A DNA stretch of 64,000 nucleotides, from NCBI GenBank assembly GCA_029959085.1, contig JARWIR010000002.1, positions 77,900,224 to 77,964,223 on the forward strand, given 5' to 3'. The position numbers and the translations under genes are program-made. The stretch is from Nemophila menziesii (lineage: Eukaryota; Streptophyta; Magnoliopsida; Boraginales; Hydrophyllaceae). The notes under the pieces were generated by a model. It searched no databases. It was not told where the DNA came from and worked only from the letters and a program-made list of their open reading frames with translations. This document shows, one piece after another, positions 34,560 to 45,823 of this stretch (the stretch's first letter is position 1; the number at the start of each line of letters is the position of its first letter).

Positions 34560-35169
34560 CTAACACTCTAAGGATAATACCTATCAAAAAATGCAGTCTA
34601 AAGTTGATCCCAAGTCAAAATCTCATCGTGTGGTTGCTGATCATACCGCTCACTCGCTCCTCCAATGAGGAAAAATGGAAACATATGAAAGTACATTTGT
34701 TCTTGGGTTACTCTAGGGCTAACATATGCATCACAGATTTGCATGAACTTATACATAGCTCGAATAGGATCTTCACGAGCCGCACCACTATACTGTTTGA
34801 TATTTCTAAACTGATTAATCATACCCGCATCTGGTCTAAATCGAATTCCTTGAATAGCGGGAGGACGGAGACCTAGTGGTGGTAAACGGAAAGGCTATAA
34901 TTATTAGGTTGGAAGAGTCGCGACCCATCATCTTGAAATTCTACACCATTATCGTTAAGTGGTTGTTGTCCTCCTAGAGGAATTGGGAATTGAGAATTTT
35001 GGACTCCTACCGGTAGAACTGGTAATACTGGCGGAAGACCATTTTCATCCAACTGAATTTCGGGATCGTCAACATTATGAACGTCTAAATCCTCCATTTC
35101 TTTTGCTTTCTTTTCCTCCTTCTTTCTCTTGTTTTGAGCTCGGATTAGTCTCTCGGGATTCGAGAGCAA
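34560..35169 (-). pseudogene. Retrotransposon gag, N-terminal part (array unit 2)
   Basis: Copy of the unit 1 gag with its start at 35169. A one-base change in length near 34895 shifts the frame, so the open parts are 35169-34873 and 34822-34598. The second part reads further into the gag core than unit 1 (FFLIGGASERYDQQPHDEIL, then TWDQL) before a TAG, apparently from a Gln codon; the next residues (TAFFDRYYP) are the conserved continuation. A nine-bp in-frame deletion in the Pro-Val-Leu linker distinguishes it from unit 1. Non-functional. Confidence 0.85.
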
Positions 35170-35286
35170 ACACCAAACCTGTAAAAACCTGAGAAGAAAC
35201 TAGACAAAGAAAAGCGTAGAACCGAAAAATAAAATAAAAATAACAATTAAACTACTAAAAATTAATACCAAGGTCACACGCTACCG

Positions 35287-35304
35287 TCCTCGGCAGTGGC
35301 GCCA
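35287..35304 (-). other. Primer-binding site, LTR C
   Basis: Sense TGGCGCCACTGCCGAGGA next to the LTR end at 35311; tRNA-Asp type with two changes. Confidence 0.85.
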
Positions 35305-35310
35305 AAAACT

Positions 35311-36268
35311 TGGTGGGTCCTGGTGTGTTATAAAATTAAAAACTAAAATAGAAGGAACCACAATACCGCAAGTGTACGGTTGTCCAAGTAATATCCGATA
35401 AATCGGATTTCGTTCTCAGGGACAGATTAGACACAACTCAGGTATCAATCAAATAGTAGTAGTAATTGCTTAACATAAAAGTAAAATAAAATATTTTTGT
35501 TTTGTTTTTAAATTTAAGATGTAAGAAAATAAATTAATGAAATAAAATAAAGCAAATAAATAAGATTTAACTTAAGAAGAGAAAGATTACTTGATCCTTG
35601 CAAGGGTTTCACCTCTGCTTTCTTGCTCTGACTTGAAAATATGAAGCCTTTGATGTAATTCTATGAAGTGTGTAAAAAAGAGGCTAAAGGGTCTATTTAT
35701 ACTTGTAAAAACATATTAGGGCTTAGGTTAAGAGGATTAGGTTAAATTATAAAAAGCCCAAGCCCATCTTTTCTTTTAATTCCCGTAACTGGTGTGCAAC
35801 CTTTAGTAAAACGGCTGTAACTTTTGCATAACAGCTCCAAATAGGATGATTCAACTTGGAGAATCTTCCTACCTCAATAGGCTATCAAATCATGTTTCAC
35901 GGGCCAAGTCTAAATCCGCTCCTAAATAGCCCAAAAACAGCAATCTTTAACGGCCTTTTAGATCTGCAACTTCTTTAATTAAGTTCTTGGAAATTCTTTT
36001 CTTTCCTTTAGCTACTCCACTCGATCTAAGACTTTAATTCTCACTTTTCCATCTTGTAGTGGTTTCTTCATGAATTCATAAACCTATTAACTTTGCACTG
36101 AAACAAACAAATTAACGCACAAAAGCTCTAAAAATGCAAATAGTCTAATTCTAAGGGGAGAAAGTACAATATGACAAAATAAGCATAAAAGACTATCAAA
36201 TAAGTCAAATATTCACCTAAAATGATGTATCCTAAGGACTAATAATTAGAACAAATAGGGAGACATCA
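35311..36268 (-). mobile_element. LTR C, the 5' LTR of the array, with internal deletion
   Basis: Both ends are present (TGGTGG at 35311, AGACATCA at 36268), so U3 is complete, including the 45-bp terminal fold-back. The length is only 958 bp because about 600 bp, including all four hairpin boxes, are missing at GTTTCACCT (about 35607). That 9-bp word borders the same segment on both sides in LTR A (31932 and 32531). Confidence 0.9.
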
Positions 36269-38739
36269 TATTTCCTTTGGATCATTACTTGCTTCAACCT
36301 CGCATGGCTTGATTGATATTGGCCACTAGTTTTGTATTTTATTTTTTTGGGACAACAAAACTTTGGGTTGGAGGTCTTGATGTCTTTTCTTTTGTGATAG
36401 ACTTATAGGGCACGGGACATAATTATTAGGGTTATTGGACTTACTGGTGGATTTATCCTTATTAGGTGACTTTTTTTGAATTCTTTATCTGCCTCGATTA
36501 TGGTATATTTGGATCTCTTTAAGGTAATTTTGTGTTAAGTGTGTGGCTCCAAGGTATGTGGATGATACAAGACCCCTATATGGAGCTAAGAAGTAAAAAA
36601 GTCAATGTCAACCCCAAGTCAGGACGTGAAAGGATAAAAAAGCCTCTTTAGAAGGTCAAGTGAATTTGTTGGCAATGCTATATAGTCAGTCTGAGAGACT
36701 CACCACATATATTTGGTGAGGTTTCTAATCAAACCCTTTTAGCTCAAGATAACCTTCGAGTCGGGAGTTTGTGAGAGGAAATTGTTCATGAATCAGAGTC
36801 GAAACTACCAAGTTATGCTAATGTTTCCACCATGACTTGAATTTGTCCAACATAGACAAAGATGTTTTTAGGTTACTTTTGACCCACCCAAGTGGGTCCT
36901 ACAACCAAAAAATGTTTATAAGTTATTACTTAGGTGTAATTGAAGATCAAAATCAGTTACAACATAATTTCAAAAGAATAAGGTGCCTAGAGCATGGAGA
37001 AGAAGACAAAGAAGTCAACACAACACCATTTTCACCTGAATCAATCATTCCATTATTTTAAAGATTTTGATTCTTAGTGTAATATTTATACTTTTATTTT
37101 CTTTTTAACACTATGACTATTTTAATTATTATATTTCCATTTCTTAGTATGAACAAAGTTATTATTAGCTTTATAATTGGTATGAACCCAAAATGATTAT
37201 TTTAACATTTCCTTGTAATTATGGATTTAATAATTGAAATGAATTGGTGTTTTTCCGTTAAATCTTTTCTTGTGTAAATTAGTAAGCCCCTGACCCTGGC
37301 CGAGTTAGTGTGTTGCTATAACATTTGAACTATACGAGGAGGGGGTCGTAACGTTGAACTAGAATATAGTCGTTTGATGTATGGAAATGAATTGGGAGGT
37401 CTAGGTTAGTCGAATAGTTAATAAGGTTAGAATTTATCGTTTAAAGGATTTTCTAGGGTCACTCAGTAGAGGCCCCTAGGGTCGGAAAACAACCCCTAAT
37501 TATTGGAAAGGGATTTAGGTGGGTAGTTGAATCCTGACTAAACATAGCAAATCAAATTCTTCCCTAGGTCAAGAAATGTTTAAGTCGTGTCTAGTGGATA
37601 CTATTACCGAGTCTCGAGCTAACTTCTCATATATTTTACATATTTGCACTTTACTCCCTAAACCTTCTTTATATTATTGAATTAAACTTCATTTTTTCAC
37701 TTTAGTCCTTGTAGTTTATTTAAATTATAAAAAAATCTCGAAACCAAAAACCATTTTTTCATTTACATTTTTGCCACAACTATCACCGTAAATACGCATT
37801 AAAATCATGTCGTTAACTCTCCTTGTAGAGAACAATAAACAATACTATCACTTTATTACTTGGTACGACTCATACAATTGCGAGGAGCCTTCCCTGATTG
37901 TGGTTTTTATATCATACCCCGGGGGTACCAAATACCTTAATATTTTCCTTTCTCTTGCAATTAAACTCAAATACGTATATTTGATGCATTTGTGTTCTCA
38001 TACATATATATCAATGAAGACAAGAAATATATAAGTTCTAGGTGCAAGGAAACTAAATATCTCAAACACACATACATAACACCTTGTTTGTCACCATTAA
38101 AACAATTAGTGAAAGGAGATGAGGTCAACAATAAGCGACACTAATCCACTACTACCCAACAACCTCGTTTGGACTAGTCCATAAATATTCAGTAATTTCA
38201 CTACCACATCTCACCGACCTTATCACAAGCACAATAAAATTATAAGAACAAATACAAAATTGAATAGCCGACCTAACCGCCAAGTATGAGACACATATAG
38301 TTCTTTAGGGGGTAAACCGTGACCGTATTCATCGAGGGAAGAAGGAGAAATTGTTTTGATAATAAAAATATTACGAATGAGTTAAAATTCAAAAAACCCA
38401 TTATCTAAAAATATTCTTATCGCCTCATAGTCATTACATATAAAATACCATACATATAAAAATTATTTGGATTAGATTAAGCAAGCCATTTTTATCACAT
38501 AAATACAATATGTTATACCAATTTATTATGACATCAACAATACAACATGGTCGACAAAAATGTGTCATGATTGAGACATAATAGGCAATACTTAAGTTGG
38601 CTCGATTGTAGTGGACTCAAATCCCAAAATCAGATTACTTATTTTTAATTAATCATAACGATGACGTGTCTTTCTCGAATAAATCACTAGTATTTTCATC
38701 AATTCTACTAATTAAATATATAAGTTTTCTTTTTCCATA
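36269..38739. other. Intergenic DNA without a recognisable gene
   Basis: The first 60 bp contain ATCATTACTTGCTTCAACCT, also found with changes beside the plus LTR at 54900. An open frame at 36837-37061 (74 codons) has no family signature. Composition rises slightly in GC at 37270-37620, without coding sense. Otherwise AT-rich. Confidence 0.45.
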
Positions 38740-38922
38740 ACTTAATAAAACCCTAGCAACCCGCAGCTTTTGCTACTACTTTCTCCTTCGTTTCTCTTTC
38801 TCCCTTGAACCTTTTCATTCTTCTCATTCCTATCTCTATATCCATTATCAAACAACATCTTATCTTTGACCACACATATATACCAATGATGATGAATCTA
38901 GAGATTTTGGAGAGATTTAGAT
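38740..38922 (+). other. Possible 5' UTR and first exon of the F-box gene
   Basis: A CT-rich stretch with AAACCCTAG and many CTTTCTC words resembles a plant 5' UTR. It leads to ATGATGATGAATCTAGAG at 38886 and a good splice donor, AGATG followed by GTACGT, near 38920. The next believable coding is the pseudogene at 40870. The link is inference from position and strand only. Confidence 0.25.
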
Positions 38923-39579
38923 GGTACGTATTCTTAAATGTTGTAATACTATTTTATGTACAAAAAAAGGTTTAATTTGATTTTTACTATACTAATTATC
39001 ATTAATCTGAAATTGGATTTATACATTTTTAATTTAGTACTACAATTTGAAATTCTTAATAATATGTATTAATCATTCGATTAAATTTATATTCTTCTTT
39101 ATGAAGCATACTCTTTCTAAGGGAGAGACAAAGTAATACATTTCTACGGTTAAGTCTGACTAAAGGTTTTTTTGGATGAATCTAGTACAGTTTTCATAGT
39201 TTTTCTAAAAGTACATAAATTGTTTCAAATTGTTGGTAATGGTGAAGCCCTAATTAGATATCTTTTGCATCCATCTTTGATCTTTGTTTGGCAAGATGTT
39301 TAGATTTTTACTAGAATATATGATCTTGATTTGTATAGTTAGTGTAAGAGTTATGAGAAAATTGTAGTTGAATGCTTAAATCAAAGGGGAATATAGGGAT
39401 AATTGGAATTCAGTGCAAATTTTTCTTTTTTTAAAAAAAATATTAGTAAAGTTATATTATCATTCATGAAAATATTTTTGTAATTTTGGTCCATATCCGA
39501 TAACATATATATAAAAATTGATATGGTAATGAGTTTTTCTGAGTGAAGTCTACTGAGTTTTCTATGTTATAATGAAAAA

Positions 39580-39662
<83 letters not shown>

Positions 39663-40595
39663 TGTGCATATAAAATTTATTTTTTTATCTTAATGTTTAT
39701 GTTTATATATATTTTCGTGTACACAATTATTTTTTTTATATTATAGTATGAAGGGATATGTACATCAACACGAGTTATGAATTTTTACCTACACTGACAA
39801 AAGAAACAATTATTTAAGATCTTGAAAAATTATAGTAAATGTCATTTTTTGTGTATTTTGTTTACAGCTAATATACTTAGTAAAGCAATATTATACTATT
39901 AAGGAACGAACGATCTTTGGCCATCACATTTCAATTGGAACATCTTTCATGGAATAGAACTCATTGTAAGTATAACTAATGTAAATTTATAATTTTTTTT
40001 GTAAAAATTATAACACATTGACTCAACGTTCGTTAAATTCATATACAATGTATAGTATACTTTTTTGCGTAGACCATATTGATTCTTATTTTTACCTTAA
40101 CTAGAACTCAAATAACTATGTGAATATCAATATAAACAACTCAAATGTGTTACATTAATCATCGATGGTCATGACCTTAGTTTTTTACTAAATTTGTGTG
40201 TTGTGCGTAAGATGCTAGTAAATTGTGTTGATAGTGCATATATTACCTTATAAAAATTGTTAATTGCACTCTCCATCTAAACTGGATGACAAGGAGTCGG
40301 ATAGTTGTATTAATATATAATATTTGAGGATGTATGTATGTATGACATTATTATACTACAATTAAGGAGATTGTAAGGAACAAGAGAGTAAAGGTAGATA
40401 AATTATCTAGTAAATAAAAATACTCTCCACTGCTCATAAGATTTCAAAGGATGGGAACCTTATAAGAAACAAAAATCTTTATTTACCAATTAAAAATTAA
40501 ATAATTAAAACAATACCACCATACCTTCAATATGTAAAGTTGAAACCAAAATCTTTGTAGCATTTTCTTCTTTGCATGTGTTCCCCAAAATTAGA

Positions 40596-40679
<84 letters not shown>

Positions 40680-40869
40680 CATCCAACAGTTCTAAACAAC
40701 CCATTTATAAATGGATAATCATTACTTGTTCTCTTATATTAAACACATAAAATATGATGCAGATGAGGCTTCCTTATACGATGATTCCGTTAATGCAGGT
40801 ATGTCTTTGTATGATGTCTCAATCAAATGTTTCTTGATTATGTGTGTCCTGATTGGTTTCATTTTACGT
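38923..40869. repeat. AT-rich DNA with two long (AT)n tracts
   Basis: (AT)n with a central (AC)n at about 39583-39661, and a 76-bp (AT)n at about 40601-40677. The F-box part expected upstream of the pseudogene was not found here. Confidence 0.7.
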
Positions 40870-41655
40870 GTAGTGATAGAAGAACAGAATACACTTACTA
40901 GTGAGGAATGGAGCAATCAATCTTCAGCCATTAACGTTGATCGTATGGTTCGTATGCTCGTATCTCGATCCGGTTTGTTACATAAACTATGTGTTTCTGG
41001 TCTTCAAACCGAACCTATTTTCTCATTCATCGCTGAACATGCCTCTGCGTTGCGTTACTTGCGAGTACCAAGAAGTATCATAAACGATACAATGATGGAG
41101 CAATTTGTGGATATTCTCTAGAAGATAACATTCTTGGATATAAGCTATTGTGGAAGAATCGGTGCACGTGCATTAGAGGCGATTGGAAAGCAACGTAAAT
41201 CACTTTCGGGGTTAAGGCGTAACATGCATCCATATTGAAAACAAGGTTTCACAAAATGATGAAGCTCATGTGATTGCTATAACTTTGCCTAATTAAAGCA
41301 TCTTGAAATGGCGTATCTTCTTGTTGATACTACAGATGCTTTGGAGATTATTACTAACTGTTTGGAGTTGGAGTTCTTTGATTTGTGAGGGTATTGGGAA
41401 GTGGAACTTGATGATAAGTATTTTAAGAATAAGTTTCCTAAGTTGAAGATTTTGGGACCACAAGTGATTGATCATTTTGAGAAGAATGATTTGGATGAGT
41501 TTTCTGATTACTCGGATGGTTCTTTGTATGATTTTGAGAGTTCAGATGGTATGTGGGATGATGAATAAAGGTTTGAAGGACTTAAATAGCTTGAGTTTAA
41601 GTTTTACAACGGATTTGGTGAGAAAAATGTTCATGGTTGGCCTCCATCTCCTTGA
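40870..41655 (+). pseudogene. FBW2: FBW2-like F-box/LRR gene remnant, F-box missing
   Basis: Encodes the leucine-rich-repeat part and C-terminus of a plant F-box protein of the FBW2/SKIP1 group, substrate receptors of SCF ubiquitin ligases. Recognisable blocks in order: EEWSNQ, DRMVRMLVSRS, LHKLCVSGLQ, IFSFIAEHASALRYLRVPRS, ITFLDISYCGRIGARALEAI, GLRRNMHP, KHLEMAYLLVDT, LEFFDL, LDDKYFKNKFPKLKILGP, SDYSD, GMWDDE and the terminal HGWPPSP ending at 41653-41655. Stops: TAG 41119, TGA 41236, TGA 41386, TAA 41566, TAG 41587, with frameshifts near 41240 and 41297. The stops at 41386 (DL-G) and 41566 (WDDE-) fit C-to-T change in CGA and CAA codons. The N-terminal F-box is absent, so even without stops it could not bind SKP1. 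Family assignment rests on remembered motifs. Confidence 0.75.
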
Positions 41656-42469
41656 ACTATTTTATGTTTTATGTTGTTTATGCTTTTAAGTATTTATGTA
41701 AAGTTTATAAAGATGATGACTCTTCTATGCAAAAATATATTTGTGTTAAAAAAAAGGATAATAACAGTGATTGGTTATTTGTTCAAGATAATAACACAAA
41801 AGAAGAAAAAAATGCTTCAAAAATTGAATCAATCATTCTCAGGTGAAGGCTCAATTTGATTTGATAAAGACAATGTATGCTTTCAAGTTTTCTTCTTGGA
41901 TAGCTTGATTTATCTAGTACTACATAATGCACAAGAAAGCCCTATTCCTAGCCCAAATATCTCAACTTCCAATACATACACTAATGGGTCAGATCCAGTT
42001 GACTTTGCTTGTGTTCTCTCATCTGTTGATGTCACAAGAAATCCGTATTCCTAGCCCAAATCTCTCAACAATTGATTATCCATTCTAGTATACAAAATTC
42101 ACAATCAGTCACTACTGAAAATAACAAAAAAATACCACCGTGAGCCACCACAATGACCCATCTATGAACAAGAAATGAGAAAATCATGTGGTATCTTTCC
42201 AAAATAATTTTGGTTAGCAATAATGATAAAGAGAAGTTATTATTTTTGGTCGTATATATAAATAATAATCTATTGAAAAAGAACAATTAAGAATTAATGG
42301 AATAATTTCAACCCCAATTGAAATGACATGGTCATCGGTGAAAAATAGAGCAAGAGAAAAACAAATGGCAAACATGTTTATGTTGATTTTTTCAATAAGT
42401 ACAAAACAATAAATAAATTTTTTCTTAACTTTGTTAGATTTTGAATGTATATATAGGTATAGTTGAAAT
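41656..42469. other. Intergenic DNA downstream of the pseudogene
   Basis: A 35-40-bp phrase around TATTCCTAGCCCAAAT followed by CTCAAC occurs at about 41940 and 42047. No gene seen; open frames are AT-driven. Confidence 0.45.
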
Positions 42470-43590
42470 GTAATTTTGATGTAAAATTGATGTATGAAAA
42501 TAGATTTGTTATAGATTATGTACTGGTGATTTAATCTGAATTTATTATTTCTTTTTAGAAATTGCAATTCTAAATACATGTTTCATTTACATATTTGTTG
42601 GAGATATAATTTTACTTTTTCTTTTTCAATATTTTTCAAATCAAGTAAGTAAAATATAAAGTAACACCTGGAAATACAGGTGGTAAAATATCACGAAAAC
42701 TTAGAACAATGGGGTAAAATGTCACGAAAACCGCGCACATGACCAGCACGTGACCAACTAACGCCGATTATTGATGGATTCCGTTAAGTGGGGGTAACGA
42801 GTCACGAAAAATTAGTACAGGGGGTAAAATGTCACAAATTTGAAAATAGAGTCAATCGGGCCATAGTACAGGGGGTAACGGGTGTATTTACTCTTTATTA
42901 TTTTTTAGTATTTTCTGAAAGTGTAATAATTTTGAAGAATGCCTTGCTTGAAGAAAAGTGATAACAATTTTTTATTTGTTATTTTTTTAATTTACCAATG
43001 TATAGTGATTTTGATTCTCTTAATAGATTAATACTAATGAGATCTAGTTTTGAGTTATTTTGTTAGGTGAGGATATTATGAACTTATGTTATGTTACGAC
43101 ATATCTTTAATTTGAATATAAAAGTGACGTTGCCTACAAATCTAAGTATAATTTGATTCAAAATCCTGTAATATATCTAAAACCCAGAATACCCTAAACA
43201 TGTTGGTTTTAATAATCTATTGGGCGATTGTGGGTTTGAATTTTCAGACCCGCACATGGTCAGATCGGTTTGCCGTTTGAGCATTTTTTGTACTAAACCG
43301 ACTCATGCACACCTCCAATCATGGTATTTGTTTGTAGTTATTTGTATTTACCATTTTGATGTACATAAAGGTATAATAGTAATCTAATTTGGATGTGAAA
43401 TTGATGTGTAGAAAGAGCATCGTTGTAGATTTTGTATTGTTGGTTTAATCTTTTGATGAAAATAAAGCCGATTCTTGTACTCTATTGATTTTTTTATATT
43501 AGAAATTGCAATTTAAAATACAAGATCCATTTATAGATTTGTTGGAGATATAATTTTGCTTTTGCAATTGAGTAAGTAAAATATAGAGTA
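42470..43590. repeat. Direct repeat of about 190 bp, copies 930 bp apart
   Basis: 42470-42665 and 43400-43590 share GATGTAAAATTGATGT, TAGAAATTGCAATT, TTGTTGGAGATATAATTTT and AGTAAGTAAAATATA in the same order with moderate divergence. Between them lie the 42.66-kb repeat element and plain AT-rich DNA. Confidence 0.65.
42660..42892. repeat. Short element built of a GGGGTAA...GTCACGAAAA repeat
   Basis: Five variants of GGGGTAAAATGTCACGAAAA, most preceded by ATTAGTACAG, spaced 30-80 bp apart. The ends AGTAACACC and GGTGTATTTACT are weakly inverted. GC-richer than the flanks. It lies just inside one copy of the 190-bp direct repeat. Confidence 0.55.
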
Positions 43591-45147
43591 GCACCGAAGA
43601 TGCTCAAGGGTCATGCTTTGATGGTGGCCTTCCTTTAAATAAACAATTTTTACCATTCTCCAGTAATGGTTGGATTTCACCCACTTGAAATGGTGATGGA
43701 TGGAGATCACCTTAAAAACAGGTAATATGTTATCAAAGAAGAAGAACAAGAGTTGGGGCATGGTTTAGAATTTATGATTAATTATTCTATTTATCTTTTA
43801 TTTTATAGAATGTTGAATATATTAGACACGTGTGACATTTAAGAAGAACCAATAAAATTATGTATATCGTTTTTATAAATTTAAGTGTCTGTGGACCGTG
43901 TTTGGTTGTTCAATACTCGAAGGTAGAAACCATGAAATATTTCATACCCAAAGAAGGTAAGTTGTTTTTTCTAAATAAACCAGAAAGTATTCGAGAATCA
44001 TTTTTCTAATACAATTCTCAGAAAAAAAAGAAAATGTTTTCTTGAACAAAAAATGACATTATTTCTTAAGTATGCATGGATTTGATCTAATTTCGAATGT
44101 ACTCTTGAACATACTACCACAATTAGTTTGATTATTGGCTTACGAGTTTCTTTGATCATTTCCCTCAGTCACTTATTCATTTGATTGTTTCTTGACCTTT
44201 GTTGTGGAAAAATCCTTAAATTCATTAATAATACCAACATGTGAGGAAATTTCATGTTAACATATTATATTTTACCAATTCCACTTTGACCTATGATCCA
44301 ACACAATTTTTAACCCAAATATAAAAAAGTTTCTTCAAATCCTTTGCCGATTCATCCTCCATATCAACATGCAATGGTATTACTGTCTTTATTAACCTTT
44401 TTAATGGGTAAACACTCCATTAATGTCTTAATTACCGTAGCTAGTCCACTCAATCAGCACATGCACCCCGTTTTCTGGTTACTAATTAATTCAAATACTT
44501 TAAGACAATGTCCTTAAGCATGCATACCATCGATAATTATTACCTCAATAGGCTATTTGACGACATAAATTACATTGTATTGGTTGGGATTGATATCAAT
44601 TTTTACTGCTGGTTTTTATTCTATATACATGGATGGATTTATAATTGTCTTAATCATATTCGAATTATTCCTGGCATTAATCAAGATTTGGAAGATCACA
44701 ATGATCTTATCAAACTAATTATTGCTCCTGATGAATTATATTACTTATCTAACATTTTTGTTTAAGTTTATTCGATATTATATTGCTCTTATCTCGCTGC
44801 CTACATCACAAGTATGTTTTCTTTTCCTTCTACCCAGGAATATATTTATATGTATACACAGCTGTTCCACTTCTTTTGGTATGAAGGTATTTATAAAGGA
44901 AAAGTGAAGACTAAACGTAACTATAGGATGTTACATATTGATATATTTCCCTCACATCCTTTCATTCCATATCATATTAATCATCTAGTAGGCTATCGTA
45001 ATCTTGATAGTATCTATATATTTGATTCTCTAATTCTCCTATACGTGCTTTTAGAGTTTCTTGGCAAAAGAAGATTAGTTTCTGCGGTGATAATTTTCTT
45101 TTCTCTAGCGTATACGGTCTCGGCCTTATTAATAAGGTGGTTAGGAA
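43591..45147. other. AT-rich intergenic DNA
   Basis: Open frames at 44508-44765 and 44814-45158 are hydrophobic, AT-driven and without recognisable domain. No element boundary seen. Confidence 0.4.
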
Positions 45148-45156
45148 TTTTTTTAT

Positions 45157-45322
45157 GAGTAATGATATATATCACCCCTTCACCCCTTATGTGGAGTCTA
45201 TGTGGCATTAAATAAAAAAGAAAGAAAAAAGTTATTTAAGAAAGAGAAACATTATGATTGGTTTTTAAGACCTCCACATAGGTTCCACATAAGGAGTGAA
45301 GGGGTGATATATAGCATTACTC
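45157..45322. mobile_element. Mutator-type MITE, family GAGTAATG, copy 3
   Basis: 166-bp fold-back with ends GAGTAATGATATATATCACC and GGTGATATATAGCATTACTC, flanked by a perfect 9-bp duplication, TTTTTTTAT (45148-45156 and 45323-45331). It diverges from copies 1 and 2 inside the ends. Confidence 0.9.
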
Positions 45323-45508
45323 TTTTTTTATATCATCACGCTTAGTATATGTGGTATTCACCTATTTAGTTAAAATTATTAATTTAGAAATAATAAACAC
45401 AAAGATCGTTGGCCCCTCGGTTTTAAGTTCATTGAGACAGAGATCGTTGGCGTAAAATTTATTAATGTCAAAAGTTCTTTACCTACAAATGATGATGGTA
45501 CTCTTGAA

Positions 45509-45823
45509 ATGCTAGGTTCCTGTGATGTAAAAGAACAAATTTTTAGTGCAAAAATAGATGATGTCAATTATAATTCTCTCGGGAATAATGGTAAAGAGGA
45601 GAAGGAAAACTTATTATATTGTAAGGGTCTTGATCTTGAAGACCATTTGTGGGAAGAGTCTAGTGGTGAAACAAGTTCGGATGAGGCAAAAAGTACCTGG
45701 GATTTACCTGTGATGGAAAATCGGCCTCAAACTTTACTAGTGGATGGCGGTCATCCCTCAATAAGGCCGGGGTTGATGGATAATCTTCTTGTTTGGAATT
45801 GTCGAGGGAGAGGGCACCCATGA
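45509..45823 (+). CDS. LINE ORF1 C-terminal piece
   Basis: 104-residue acidic frame (EDHLWEESSGETSSDEAKST) followed, in the same frame, by the first residues of ORF2 (MDNLLVWNCRGRG) before a frame change. Its position corresponds to the ORF1 tail of the LINE at 26636, with the same short overlap into ORF2. No N-terminal domains remain. Confidence 0.5.
   Translation: MLGSCDVKEQIFSAKIDDVNYNSLGNNGKEEKENLLYCKGLDLEDHLWEESSGETSSDEAKSTWDLPVMENRPQTLLVDGGHPSIRPGLMDNLLVWNCRGRGHP

Larger units (their letters stand above)
31554..36268 (-). mobile_element. Minus-strand Tat/Athila-like element as LTR-gag-LTR-gag-LTR tandem array
   Basis: Reading leftward: 5' LTR 36268-35311, primer-binding site, gag piece, truncated LTR 34559-33479, primer-binding site, gag piece, truncated LTR 32718-31637, primer-binding site, leader stub. 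The repeated unit is 1,842 bp (31637-33478) and 1,832 bp (33479-35310). In both units gag is fused at the same base to mid-U3 (the junction follows CCCGTAACTGGT on the plus strand), so the internal deletion came first and the tandem duplication second. There is no pol. It is non-autonomous. Confidence 0.88.

Noticed and set aside
31554..36268. Regularly spaced repeats as a CRISPR-like array
   Set aside because: The spacing reflects a tandemly duplicated LTR/gag unit and leader hairpins in a plant retroelement; no short direct repeats with unique spacers.
26075..36268. A single giant DNA transposon with LTR-like inverted ends
   Set aside because: No target duplication at the outer ends, no transposase, and all parts are explained by known retroelements; kept only as a low-certainty finding.
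36837..37061. 74-codon open frame
   Set aside because: No family signature and no supporting exon structure; within the length expected by chance.
38886..38922. Confident first exon of the F-box gene
   Set aside because: The start and donor look good but encode no F-box, and nothing ties them to the pseudogene 2 kb away; reported only as a weak possibility.
44508..45158. Overlapping hydrophobic open frames, possible membrane protein
   Set aside because: AT-driven hydrophobicity, frames overlap in different phases, and the last runs into the MITE end.
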